A stretch of DNA of 64,000 nucleotides from Diplonema papillatum (taxonomy: Eukaryota > Euglenozoa > Diplonemea > Diplonemida > Diplonemidae): positions 1-64,000 of the forward strand of contig JAPJBO010000518.1 in assembly GCA_030068145.1 (NCBI GenBank), given 5' to 3'. The position numbers were made by a program, and so were the translations under genes. This document shows, piece by piece, positions 16,747-25,971 of the stretch. Each line of letters begins with the position of its first letter. Position 1 is the first letter of the stretch. The notes beneath the pieces were generated by a model, which saw only the letters and a list, made by a program, of their open reading frames with translations, did not search any database and had not been told where the DNA came from.

Positions 16747-19700
16747 TCATTCGTCGGACCGGGACGAAGACGGGGACGAGGACGAGGACGAGGACGAGGA
16801 AAGGGAAGAGGAGGACGAACCGCAAGACGTAGAATCTTCCTCTGTCTCTTCTTCATCTTCTTCAACTTCTTCAACTTCTTCTTCTTCTTCAAATGCAGTC
16901 AACACTAAAACTGCCTTCTCGAAGAGAGTCTTTCCGTCAGCGGCAAACCTGACATTAACTGCCTCCAGTTTTTCCCACTTGGAATCTGGAGCCGGTTCTG
17001 TCTTCTTCCGGCTGTCACCAGCGGCCCGTCGACGTTTCTGCGCCCACCAAAGTCTACTTCCGGTCTCGATGAGCTCCCTTGCAGCAGCATCATCCCTCGG
17101 ACCGTTTTTCACCAACATCAGCTCTGCACTGACGCTTGGCACTTTCGTCCGGTTGCGTACTGAGGGCAGTCGCGCCCGCATCTGACCGAAGTCACGCTCT
17201 ACGCCGGCGCTACTAGCGCACGTGCAGCAGATGGCAACTTGCACCACGCGCGGGACATTTTCTGTCATGTCCGCGTACGAGGCCAGTCGCTCCGACCAGA
17301 ACTGCAATGGGTTCGGTGCGCCCGAACTCTTCTTGAAGGCTATGGCTGCAGCCTTTAGAGTCTGCCACTCCTGCAACAGACTCTTTGGCGGTACGTCAGC
17401 AAAGGAGCACAGACTCTCCCACGCGTCATTCCTGAAGCCTGGTTGCCGTAGTTCCGCCTCTTTGCAGAGAACACAGCTTACGACCAGGTTCGCAAGCACC
17501 ACGTGTTCCGAAAGGACTACTTCCGGGACCATAAGTTTGGTTATGTCCTGGTGAATAGCCCGAAACCTTTTCGGAACGGTGTTGTCGATGGCCATTTTGC
17601 ACAGTCGCATTTGAGTATTGCGAACGGCTCCTTCTATCTCGCAAGCCAGTCCTGCTTCAAGCTGGGCAACAAGCTGCGGGGAGGCAATTGTACGAAACAA
17701 TTCGTGCAAATACTTCAGATCCGAAGCGAAGGAGGCTTTCTGCAAGCGGTCACAGAGCTTTCCTCTTTTCAGAAGCTTTACCTCCATGTCTGCAGCTTGG
17801 CTTTTTTTTTTTGATTTCTTCGTCTTCGCCCGGCTGAAGAGTTCCCTGTCACTCAATACAGCCAGCCATCCCTCCCGCATGCCAGGGGTGCAAGCGTTGG
17901 CGAAAGACCTCTCCCACTTCTTCATCCAACGAATGCGCCAGCTCGCGTCCGGCTTTGGCATCTTATGGCCCATCGCGTCCTCGAGAGCCCGGCGAAGAAG
18001 ATTGCTTCCCCGAAAGATGCTGTTAATCTGGCGGAGCACAGACGTCATGTCTTTAAACGCTGGGCAGTCTAGCAAGATTTTCATCTTGACCTGCATTCTG
18101 TGTGCAGCGTCCATGCTCATCGCCAGAGACCGCCCAGCCGCCTTCCCCATCAACGCCGCGGCACCGTTGTCGCAACCTGTCATCGTCGATCCGTCGTCCG
18201 AGCTCCACCCATATACGTGACGAGGATGCAGGCTCATCTGCTTCAGCACTTCGTCTATGGCGGCAAAGGCTGCCTCTCCAGTTGCACCAAACTTCTTCTT
18301 TTTGTTCGTCTTCTTCGTGGCTGTCGGGGCGGATGTCTGCCCCTTAGCAGTTGAGCCCTTCGGAGCTGGCTTGGCAGCAGCTTTTCTGTTCGAGCTTTGC
18401 ACTTTCGGGGTTGGTGCCGGCTTGGCAGCAACCTTCTCGCTCGACTTCGAACAGCGCGCTTTCGAGGTTGTCGTTGCTTGCCCCTTTGCAATTGTCGGCT
18501 TGACAGTGACCGCAGGCTTGTTCGCGGACGAGGGCTCCGACGCAGATGGAGGTGGCAAGGGTCCTCTGGCAGCGAAGAACGCGGTGATGGGTTTGACGCC
18601 TAAAGCAGCTGCGACGGCAGACGGGGTTTGTACCGCCGCCTTCGGTGTCTTCGCCGTCGGTGGAGCAGCTGCGTTCTTCTGCTTTGGGATCCTCGTGCCC
18701 TTAAGCCTCGGTTTTCGTGCTGGGAGCGCGACGGCCGATACTAGGCCGACGAAAACTTCCTTCACCAGTAGTGGCGACGACAAGTCTACCCACCGCAACC
18801 GGACGGCCAAGACTTCATCACCACAATGCGGCAACGAGGAACCGTCGACCACAACGAACAAAGGCGGTACGCACTTCGGTCCACGTGACAGTAGATCCTG
18901 TCGTAGCCGAAACAAGAGCAGTTTCGCCCACACGCCGATGAGCTCCCGGATGTCTCGTCGGAGCCCGTGCCTCTTTGTGACGGCGGTTCCTTGCAGCTGC
19001 TCGCCCCACAATTGGTGAGCGATCTGGCGGTGGCTGAGACCACCCATGACACCGACATAGGCACGGGCATTGAGATTGTAGAGTGGTGTCTCAAGCCTTT
19101 CGTCTGTACGCAATGGCAAGATGCGGTCTTCGGTGTTTGAATGCCGCTCGGGCCGGGAGGGTACGCCCGCTACCGCAGTGCGGACGCTTCGAGCTTTCAA
19201 CACCGTGAGCGCAGCGACGTGGCCACACTTCTTCAAGTGCTTCGTCCGCGACTTCTTGGCGGGCGGAGCCGACCAGTTCTGCTCTACCCCGAATGCGTAT
19301 GCAGCCGCCTTAGCACTAGTCGGATAGGGGACGGCCTTCAGGAGGATAGCTGTTCTGCACACTTTGCAAAACGTTGTCTTCCCTTCCACATCGAAGCAGT
19401 CTTCTCCTGTCAACTCATACAGAGGACTCTGCGAAGCCGTTGGGTTGACGAATCTACCCTCTGATATCGTGAGCTCCTCTTGGCAACGAAGCTGGGACAG
19501 TTTGCAAAGTCGAACAACGAAACAGTGATCGCCCTTGAACACGCAGAAAGCTTTGGACCGGTCTTGCAGCTTGTCGACTTTCTCGAGGAGAGATGCGACC
19601 GAAAGGGCACCATCGATGTCCACGGCACTAAAACTGTGAAGGTTCAGCTTCTCCCGGAATTCGGTGAACGACTTCAACAAGGGAATGTAAGAGAGGGGGG

Positions 19701-22700
19701 TGAGACACTCCGTTGCTATGGCGTCGGCGTATGACTGTCTGTCCCGTTCGTCAACGATGAACTGACCGGCACGTGACCACCACTCCGCCAGCATGGACGT
19801 GTTTGGGTTCGCAATAGGTCTTCCTTCCTGCAGTGCGTTCACAACGTAACCCACAACGTACGTGCTGGCATGCAGCCGAGGGTCGACAGCGGAGAACCCG
19901 TTATTGCCTGCAACGGCGCCGCGTTCACGTAAGCCATCAGCCACCGCTTTTTGCAATGCGCCGGGGCGCGAGTCGTACACGTGAAATTCCCAACCCTTCA
20001 ATGAAGGGCCAAATTCACGTTGGTCGTTGGAGCGGGTTGGATCGGATTTCAACGCTGTCTTCTGACTTTTCCGCGGAGGACTTGTGTCAGGGTATGGGGG
20101 GCGGTCACCTGGACACAGGACTGTGGGTTCATCCTCTGCCTTTACACCCAGGCGGGCCCGGATCACCCCGAAACAGTCAGGACACGCACAACACGTGCAT
20201 TCTGAGCAGCGCCAGCCGTCTCTGCAGTTCTTGCCACAGACGTTACATATCCACAGACTGTCATCCGGGCACTTTCGCTTCGCAGAAAAGCCTCTCAAAC
20301 GGAAGTGGCCGTTGCATTCCAGACATCCGAACACCTTTTCTTCGGACGTGTTGGACTTTGCCTCAGGAAAAGGATGAAGCGAGTCTTCTGGACTGGCGAT
20401 AATATCCTCCTCCATCGCGACGACGGTAAGAGGTAGCTGTAACTCGGACGGCAAGCACACGTACATGTACTGATCACATGCCACATGGCCTGCTTCTGCG
20501 GAAATGCGCACGATGTTCCTCGCCGCAAATGTGGCAGTGTCGGATGGGGGACCTGTGAAAAGCAGGTGTAACAGCTGTGCGAAGTCCAGGTATCCCAACT
20601 TATTGGCAGCCGCGAATTTCTGCACAATGTTGGCACTTGACTGGTTCTCCGAAGCGTAGCTGAAAAACTCTGCTACGTCTCGGATCTGAGTCCTCGTTAA
20701 CGCATGCGAATGGCAATGATGAGCTGCCACCGCACTGACCAACATGGACTCGCTGACGCTCGGACGTACGTCCAAGACCTCCACATCTACGACGGTCTCC
20801 AAGCGCTTTACCAGCTGATCGGCAGCTGCGCTTCTCCGGCATCCAATGGTGACCCGAACAGGTTTGGGTATCGGTACCGAAGTCGAGGTCAACAAGGTAT
20901 TGTCGGGGTCTGGACTGATCACATTTTTCGATGCGACGGTTGTGCTAGATAGCACACTTTGGCGTCTGTCTGAAGCGTTGAGGAAGCGTGGCAGTACTGG
21001 AACGGCCAAAATCTCCACCGTCTCTTTTCCAGTGTCGGCGTCGATACTCGAGCGAGTCAACTGAGTGAAATTACGCTCGAGACCCTGGACGAGGGTCGGC
21101 TGCATGCGGGAGCTGCCTTGCAGAGACGGCATTCTCACGTAGATGAAGTGCCCGGTGCGAGACTTCATCTCTGCCATAGACGGAACAAACACGATGTTGT
21201 GATTTGTTCGCCACGTCTCCTCACCTTTGAGTATGGCCCACAACTTCGCAAACGGCAGGTAACCAAGACCTCTTGTCGCCGCAAAGTTCCGCACATCACG
21301 GCAAGGAATGCCGGCACCCGAGATGGTATCGAGGGTCAAGCCGTAATCAGCAGCACATGCGTTTAATGCTGCATGTGCGATGTCAGCAAGTTGGCACCGT
21401 TTCGTTGCCACAACACTTGCATATAAAGCGCACGTATTGCCCTGTTGCACGCTCTGAAAGCATGTCGCAGTGTCCCATGCCGAAGCCATGCACCGAGCCA
21501 GCTGCGAAGAGAAGTTATTTCCCCACTCTGGCAACGAGTCAACGACTGCGAACGTAACGTTCTGGTGCACCCGGCGAAGCATCACAACGTAGCCGTCTTC
21601 GCGGAAGCTTCGGACGCAAGTCTTCCATTCGACACACCTTGACTCTGCGTCATTGCGCATTACCCACTTTCCGTTTTCCTTCAGGAAAGCAACGTTGTGG
21701 CCACTGAGCAAGTCCCTTCCAAGATGCGTCACAAACCCAACAACCTCAAACTCGTCTTCTGGGGCCACGGTCACGGTCTGAGTGAGGGTCACGGGTGTGC
21801 ACCTCTTCGCTGTCCCTTTCGCAGTCAAGGCGTACCGCTTCAGCATGACGAAAACGGTATCTTCCAATGTAACTTTGTCTGTTACATTTGTTGTGGAGTT
21901 TTGCTTGCACGCAGGACACGTATACTCTTCCAACAACGTCGGTAGAGTTGAAATGCAACCTTTGAGGTGCCATTCAAAGGTTCTCGCGAAACCGGAAGAT
22001 CGTTCGAGCGCGATTTGAAGCTCCGTGACCGGTTCAGGAGTCACGCTTGCATGTGTACAGCTTGAGCAAGACTTCGTGCTCAAAAGCGTGTTTGCGAAGC
22101 GACCGTCGGTCTGCTGGCGAATCCTGGTCAGGATCTCGTGCGCATCATGCATCGCGTACTCCGTGCCTGCCGGGAACATGACTTGCCGCAAGTCAAGAGC
22201 TCGTGTCTGAACTTCGGTGTCAGTCTTGTTTGACCGGTATGCCTCAACTGTCTTCCTAATTACGGCTGCCAAGGGGGTCGGAGGCTGGGTCTGATTGGTT
22301 AGCTGGTTCAAATAGCCAGTGTCCCTGATCAGCAGTTGGAGAATGGCATTGATGCAACACGTGTTCTTTGTGTTTGCAATGCCCCTCCCGGCAGTGGCTT
22401 CAGGATCGTAGGACCCTGATTCATCAACGCCGGGGTAAACGGCAGAAGGCCTGTCTGTGGTAGCCCGACTTTCAGGGTTGTGGCTCGGCGACTTCTTCAA
22501 CGCGGTAGCTGTAGCAGAACGCTGCGCACTGACACCCATCGAAGGGCGAACTGCTTCAGGCACCTCGATGTTAGGCGGAGTCCATGTGCGGGCTTCGGCA
22601 TCGTTGGCAAGCTGCTCGTACGCGACCGAATACACCACAGTGGCAGCTGCAGCAGCAAGGTCCGGACTTGAAGCTGAAGAGTCTGAGGTCGACTTTGCCT

Positions 22701-24294
22701 TCGATGTGGATATGACATCGCGGGGCGGCGTCATCGCACCTGGTGTTGGTGCAGTCTTGGGCAGTGTATCGACAGGCGAGGAAGGGGTGCTCTGGGTGGA
22801 CAGGGAAGCAGCCGTATTGGGGCTACCTGTATTCGAAGTTGGTGCGACGAAAGCAAATTCGGGAAGTGGCTCCGGTGAAAGGTTGCTTATGTGCACTGGC
22901 GACTCTGCTGTGCTGAGATAGCTTTGCAAAGCAGCAGGCAAGGTGAGAAGTCGAAGGCCGAGGAGGTGCTGAAAAATGGCAACCTGAGATGTACTCGTAG
23001 GCCCCTGTACAACTCGGTTCAGCGTCGCAGTAGGCGCGTCGAAAAGCCAGGCGTGACTATTAGTCAACTCGGCGCAAAGGCGTAACGAGTTCACTTCGTC
23101 GTCCGTGAAACGTTCAACACCACTTCCCTGCAAGGAACAGCCGGAAGGGGGCACAGCTTTGTAAACGGCTGTCTGCAAGTTCGTCCGGTCCGGGAACAAC
23201 ACCTCGAAACCCTCCACGATGCTCGAGACAGGAACGAACGAGCCTTCAAGCCGCATCCATTCGGCATCGAAGAAAGCGACGAGGTCGACCGGACTTGTCG
23301 GCCGGACAGCGGTACAAGGAGTGGCTGATGCACCTGTCACACGAGCAGCATCGCCGTTCATCGATGGAGCATCGGTGGTCGGTGTTCTCAGCGCGCAGGC
23401 GGGTGCAGTCGGTGCAGGTGTTGCAGGTGCAGCCGGCGCGGATGCAGGTGCCGTCGGCGCAGCTGATCCACCACGATCGCATCCCGAGCTGGCACTGATC
23501 GAAATTTCGGACCCTGACACCTCCGTCAGCGGCAAAGTGAGCACACTTAGTACACTCGACACTTGGTCGACGGAAACACTTCGCGAAGACGGCGGGCACA
23601 TGGAAGCATCGCATGGCATCACGTCGTCAACTTGCACCAGTTCCACCTCTGGGATATCGAGAGGCAAGTCGGTTTGGGTCCCTACATCCCTTGCGCACAC
23701 CAACTTTTCGGCATTCTCATGCAGTTTCGGTTGCCTTGTGGCTTTGTCCAGAGCATTGTGTAGGTGCCGCAGCTCCTCCTCTTGTCGATGTACCGTCGTC
23801 TTCAGCGCCGCCACAGCCTTCTCGAAATTCTCAAGTACTTCACCGACTCTTCCCGTTGCAGAGCCGCCGACACGGTCGGTGTCCAATGCGACAGGACTTG
23901 TGCGGCGTCTTTTGCACGGCGTTTCCGGCGAGCTCTGCGTTGTGCAGGGTAGCCGAAGGCTCTCCACCGACTGACGCAACGCTGGTGATCGGTGAGCCAC
24001 CAGTAGGAGGGCAGCGAGCTTGGCGGGGGCCGGCACGACAGAGGTCGTGACTGTCTCCCCTAGCACCGTCGACAGGCTGCTGCGCAGGAACTGATCGTCG
24101 CCCCGCAAGCTCCCGCAAAACCGGGTGCTCCACTCTTCGATTTCTGAGTGGCGGAGCTTCCTTCTTGAGAACGCCGACCCCGTCAGCTTCTGCCAAGTAC
24201 TGCCCAACTTTGCAGGCAGAGACACAAGCCACGGATCGGTGTAATCGCCGAAGTTCAGTCCTGAGTTAAGACCTAACTCAACATTGTTTGGCAT
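16747..24294 (-). CDS. Giant deubiquitinase-hAT transposase fusion protein (2515 aa)
   Basis: A single uninterrupted frame from an ATG at 24292-24294. Domains in order: coiled-coil segment near 155-190; Ser/Thr/Ala-rich linker to about 630; USP-type ubiquitin hydrolase about 635-905, with catalytic Cys646 in NTKNTCCINAILQLL, a C-x2-C pair pattern (CSSC, CPAC) and His866 in SGHNVAFLKENGKW; a second papain-like segment with Cys955 (QQGNTCALYA) and His1049 (TGHFIYVRM); zinc-rich ZZ/RING-like region about 1320-1380; BED-like finger near 1643-1700 (FCKVC ... KHLKKC); hAT-like DDE core with Asp1817 (VVVDGSS), Asp2033/2034 (WSSDDGSTMTG) and Glu2366 (SSAGVERDFGQMRARL, the hAT dimerisation motif); and an acidic/poly-Ser tail. 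Probable activities are removal of ubiquitin-like modifiers and cut-and-paste transposition. No terminal inverted repeats were found, so it may be a domesticated or chimeric gene. Confidence 0.85.
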   Translation of the reverse strand: MPNNVELGLNSGLNFGDYTDPWLVSLPAKLGSTWQKLTGSAFSRRKLRHSEIEEWSTRFCGSLRGDDQFLRSSLSTVLGETVTTSVVPAPAKLAALLLVAHRSPALRQSVESLRLPCTTQSSPETPCKRRRTSPVALDTDRVGGSATGRVGEVLENFEKAVAALKTTVHRQEEELRHLHNALDKATRQPKLHENAEKLVCARDVGTQTDLPLDIPEVELVQVDDVMPCDASMCPPSSRSVSVDQVSSVLSVLTLPLTEVSGSEISISASSGCDRGGSAAPTAPASAPAAPATPAPTAPACALRTPTTDAPSMNGDAARVTGASATPCTAVRPTSPVDLVAFFDAEWMRLEGSFVPVSSIVEGFEVLFPDRTNLQTAVYKAVPPSGCSLQGSGVERFTDDEVNSLRLCAELTNSHAWLFDAPTATLNRVVQGPTSTSQVAIFQHLLGLRLLTLPAALQSYLSTAESPVHISNLSPEPLPEFAFVAPTSNTGSPNTAASLSTQSTPSSPVDTLPKTAPTPGAMTPPRDVISTSKAKSTSDSSASSPDLAAAAATVVYSVAYEQLANDAEARTWTPPNIEVPEAVRPSMGVSAQRSATATALKKSPSHNPESRATTDRPSAVYPGVDESGSYDPEATAGRGIANTKNTCCINAILQLLIRDTGYLNQLTNQTQPPTPLAAVIRKTVEAYRSNKTDTEVQTRALDLRQVMFPAGTEYAMHDAHEILTRIRQQTDGRFANTLLSTKSCSSCTHASVTPEPVTELQIALERSSGFARTFEWHLKGCISTLPTLLEEYTCPACKQNSTTNVTDKVTLEDTVFVMLKRYALTAKGTAKRCTPVTLTQTVTVAPEDEFEVVGFVTHLGRDLLSGHNVAFLKENGKWVMRNDAESRCVEWKTCVRSFREDGYVVMLRRVHQNVTFAVVDSLPEWGNNFSSQLARCMASAWDTATCFQSVQQGNTCALYASVVATKRCQLADIAHAALNACAADYGLTLDTISGAGIPCRDVRNFAATRGLGYLPFAKLWAILKGEETWRTNHNIVFVPSMAEMKSRTGHFIYVRMPSLQGSSRMQPTLVQGLERNFTQLTRSSIDADTGKETVEILAVPVLPRFLNASDRRQSVLSSTTVASKNVISPDPDNTLLTSTSVPIPKPVRVTIGCRRSAAADQLVKRLETVVDVEVLDVRPSVSESMLVSAVAAHHCHSHALTRTQIRDVAEFFSYASENQSSANIVQKFAAANKLGYLDFAQLLHLLFTGPPSDTATFAARNIVRISAEAGHVACDQYMYVCLPSELQLPLTVVAMEEDIIASPEDSLHPFPEAKSNTSEEKVFGCLECNGHFRLRGFSAKRKCPDDSLWICNVCGKNCRDGWRCSECTCCACPDCFGVIRARLGVKAEDEPTVLCPGDRPPYPDTSPPRKSQKTALKSDPTRSNDQREFGPSLKGWEFHVYDSRPGALQKAVADGLRERGAVAGNNGFSAVDPRLHASTYVVGYVVNALQEGRPIANPNTSMLAEWWSRAGQFIVDERDRQSYADAIATECLTPLSYIPLLKSFTEFREKLNLHSFSAVDIDGALSVASLLEKVDKLQDRSKAFCVFKGDHCFVVRLCKLSQLRCQEELTISEGRFVNPTASQSPLYELTGEDCFDVEGKTTFCKVCRTAILLKAVPYPTSAKAAAYAFGVEQNWSAPPAKKSRTKHLKKCGHVAALTVLKARSVRTAVAGVPSRPERHSNTEDRILPLRTDERLETPLYNLNARAYVGVMGGLSHRQIAHQLWGEQLQGTAVTKRHGLRRDIRELIGVWAKLLLFRLRQDLLSRGPKCVPPLFVVVDGSSLPHCGDEVLAVRLRWVDLSSPLLVKEVFVGLVSAVALPARKPRLKGTRIPKQKNAAAPPTAKTPKAAVQTPSAVAAALGVKPITAFFAARGPLPPPSASEPSSANKPAVTVKPTIAKGQATTTSKARCSKSSEKVAAKPAPTPKVQSSNRKAAAKPAPKGSTAKGQTSAPTATKKTNKKKKFGATGEAAFAAIDEVLKQMSLHPRHVYGWSSDDGSTMTGCDNGAAALMGKAAGRSLAMSMDAAHRMQVKMKILLDCPAFKDMTSVLRQINSIFRGSNLLRRALEDAMGHKMPKPDASWRIRWMKKWERSFANACTPGMREGWLAVLSDRELFSRAKTKKSKKKSQAADMEVKLLKRGKLCDRLQKASFASDLKYLHELFRTIASPQLVAQLEAGLACEIEGAVRNTQMRLCKMAIDNTVPKRFRAIHQDITKLMVPEVVLSEHVVLANLVVSCVLCKEAELRQPGFRNDAWESLCSFADVPPKSLLQEWQTLKAAAIAFKKSSGAPNPLQFWSERLASYADMTENVPRVVQVAICCTCASSAGVERDFGQMRARLPSVRNRTKVPSVSAELMLVKNGPRDDAAARELIETGSRLWWAQKRRRAAGDSRKKTEPAPDSKWEKLEAVNVRFAADGKTLFEKAVLVLTAFEEEEEVEEVEEDEEETEEDSTSCGSSSSSLSSSSSSSSSPSSSRSDE

Positions 24295-25065
24295 TTTGTT
24301 ACATGGAGTTTAGAAGCGGTGACTGAATTTTGTTTTTTCGTTGTCTTTAAATACTCAAGTTCGAAGCGCAAACAGAACCCGAACTTTTTCCAAAACACGA
24401 ACTGACAATGATGGGACAGCTTTCTGAATTGTGGGCATCATGCGTGTGATGGGACAGCTTTCTGAATTGTGGGCATCATGCGTGTATGTATGTGGTGGGC
24501 TTGCAGTGCAACTTGGCACTAACTCTTGCGACTCGGAATCCGAGTCCCGACTCAGCGGACTCTCTCTAAATTGCTGGGGGCAGTGAAGAGGTTTCAGCTT
24601 CTTACGTTCGTAAGAAAATGCATGCAACCGTCAGGCTGGACCCAAAGTTTGGACACCGGAGCCCGGGCACGGAGTTCTGGGCGCACGCTGATTCGCGGCT
24701 GACATTTGCTGTTTACGAGGAAACGGGAAGAGATGCGTAGTTTTGTTGAGAAGTGGCTTTACGTTGGCGGACAAATAGTTTCGAGCGGCTGCTTAAAAGT
24801 GCGCTTCTTGACTTCCCGAGACTGGACAACTGGTTTCTGTGAGATTTTTGTTTATTGCGGAAATTAACTTCGCCGAACTTTACGGTTTCCCGAACTATAA
24901 CTACTGCCTCCAGTTTCGCCCCGCGCCGGCCTTTAGCCGAGCACGTACTTCTTGCTGCGGTAACTGCCGGACGTTTTCCGTCATTTTCTGGTGGAAGAAG
25001 TCCTGGCAGGCGGCCCGAAGCAGTCCGGTCCGGTCCTCGGACTCCGGGTTTGCGGGCGGCGGTTA
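24295..25065. other. Upstream region of the fusion gene with a 38-bp duplication at 24409-24485
   Basis: GATGGGACAGCTTTCTGAAT begins at 24410 and again at 24448. The copies are identical over 38 bp and lie about 115-190 bp upstream of the ATG at 24294. No other gene is seen. The rest is unremarkable intergenic DNA. Confidence 0.7.
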
Positions 25066-25240
25066 TTTTTTTGGAGCGCGGGACACTGGATTTGCCATTT
25101 TGGTACAGCGGGGTTGCCTACGTCCGGTTGCTTTCCCGGAGCGGTAGTCCCAATGCATGCTTCTTCAGCACAGTGAACGCCACCTTCACTGTGACCTGGC
25201 TGGCCTGCTTTACAGGGCAGGTCCGACCAGGCGAAGAAAC
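25066..25240 (-). mobile_element. 5'-truncated 3' tail of the R2L retroelement, diverged
   Basis: The reverse complement matches the 3' end of the R2-like element (60435-60589). It contains the CTGGCGTTCACTGTG-, GAAGCAACCGGA- and GTGTCCCGCGCTCC-like blocks and ends in a T run (25066-25072), equivalent to the poly-A tail. It has about 10-15 percent differences by eye, so it is an older insertion. Confidence 0.8.
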
Positions 25241-25368
25241 TCTACCACGACATTTTAAAAATTGTCTGAAGACCACGCGCTGTCGCATTTTTCCTCTCCT
25301 TTCCTTTTTGTTCTCCAAAGAAGACAGGATAGAAGGAAAAGGTGCCTCATCTAAAAAGAAAAAAAGGG

Positions 25369-25506
25369 CTGGCGTTCACTGTGTGCTGAAGAAGTGTGAA
25401 AACGGGAAGCATTTTTTTGGGCTCCCGCTCTGGAAGCAACCGGATACCGGTAGCCCCGCTGTACCAACATGGCTTGTACAGTGTCCCGCGCTCCAGAAAA
25501 AAAAAA
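25369..25506 (+). mobile_element. 5'-truncated 3' tail of the R2L retroelement
   Basis: CTGGCGTTCACTGTGTGCTG through GTGTCCCGCGCTCC and a poly-A tail, nearly identical to 60478-60600 but with a 17-nt insertion after the GCTGAAGAAG block. A typical dead-on-arrival copy. Confidence 0.85.
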
Positions 25507-25682
25507 TTTTCGCACTCACTTATCCTTGTTCCATAGTCCATCCCTATCTCTCTTACCTGTGTCTTGTGTCTCTGTGGCCTGCCTTCCGGCGCGAATAGGC
25601 CTGTACCGCCTAACCCGAAAACTCGACGTGCTCTCCCGAGCGCGTAAAGAAAGTGGTGCCTCTTGCAAAAAAAAAAAAAAAA

Positions 25683-25917
25683 TTTTTTTTTTTAATTCGG
25701 GACCAAGCTTGGTACTGAAGCAACGAACTAACGGAGCCTCAGCTGGAAAGCCGGCGACCAGGTGGGAAACCAATCTAGACGAATGAACGAGAAAACCGGA
25801 GACTGGCCTAACTGAAGGGTAATTCCTTCTAGCAGTACTGGTGTACTGTGGGAGGGAGAGGAGTGCGGGCGGGGTTGTTTTCTGCACATCTAGTCTAAGT
25901 TGGCTGGGCCTTCACAA
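25683..25917 (-). mobile_element. 5'-truncated 3' UTR copy of element D
   Basis: The T run at 25683-25693, followed by CGGGACCAAGCTTGGTACTG, CTAGCAGTACTGGTGTACTG and CACATCTAGTCTA blocks, corresponds to 47514-47752, the 3' end of element D in the same orientation. Homology stops at CTTCACAATT (25917), and the spliced-leader sequence begins four nucleotides later on the opposite strand. Confidence 0.9.
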
Positions 25918-25921
25918 TTCC

Positions 25922-25960
25922 AACCAACGATTTAAAAGCTACAGTTTCTGTACTTTATTG
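25922..25960 (+). other. Genomic copy of a complete 39-nt spliced-leader exon
   Basis: It starts AACCAACGATTTAAAAGC and ends ACAGTTTCTGTACTTTATTG. The last 20 nt equal the conserved 3' part of euglenozoan SL exons, and the whole agrees with the diplonemid SL as I remember it. It sits 11 nt before the ATG at 25972, so it looks like the 5' end of a trans-spliced mRNA copied into DNA. The alternative is an SL RNA gene, since the exon is followed by GT, but the next bases do not resemble an SL intron and a 5.4-kb open frame starts at once. Confidence 0.85.
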
Positions 25961-25971
25961 GTGGCGGGATT

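Noticed and set aside
22457..23974. Plus-strand frames opposite the fusion gene
   Set aside because: They are mirror frames of the 2515-codon minus-strand gene in GC-rich sequence, with no recognisable domains.
16000..24900. Terminal inverted repeats of a hAT element around the fusion gene
   Set aside because: I compared about 700 bp on each side by eye and found no matching inverted ends or 8-bp duplication. The gene may be domesticated or the ends may lie further out.
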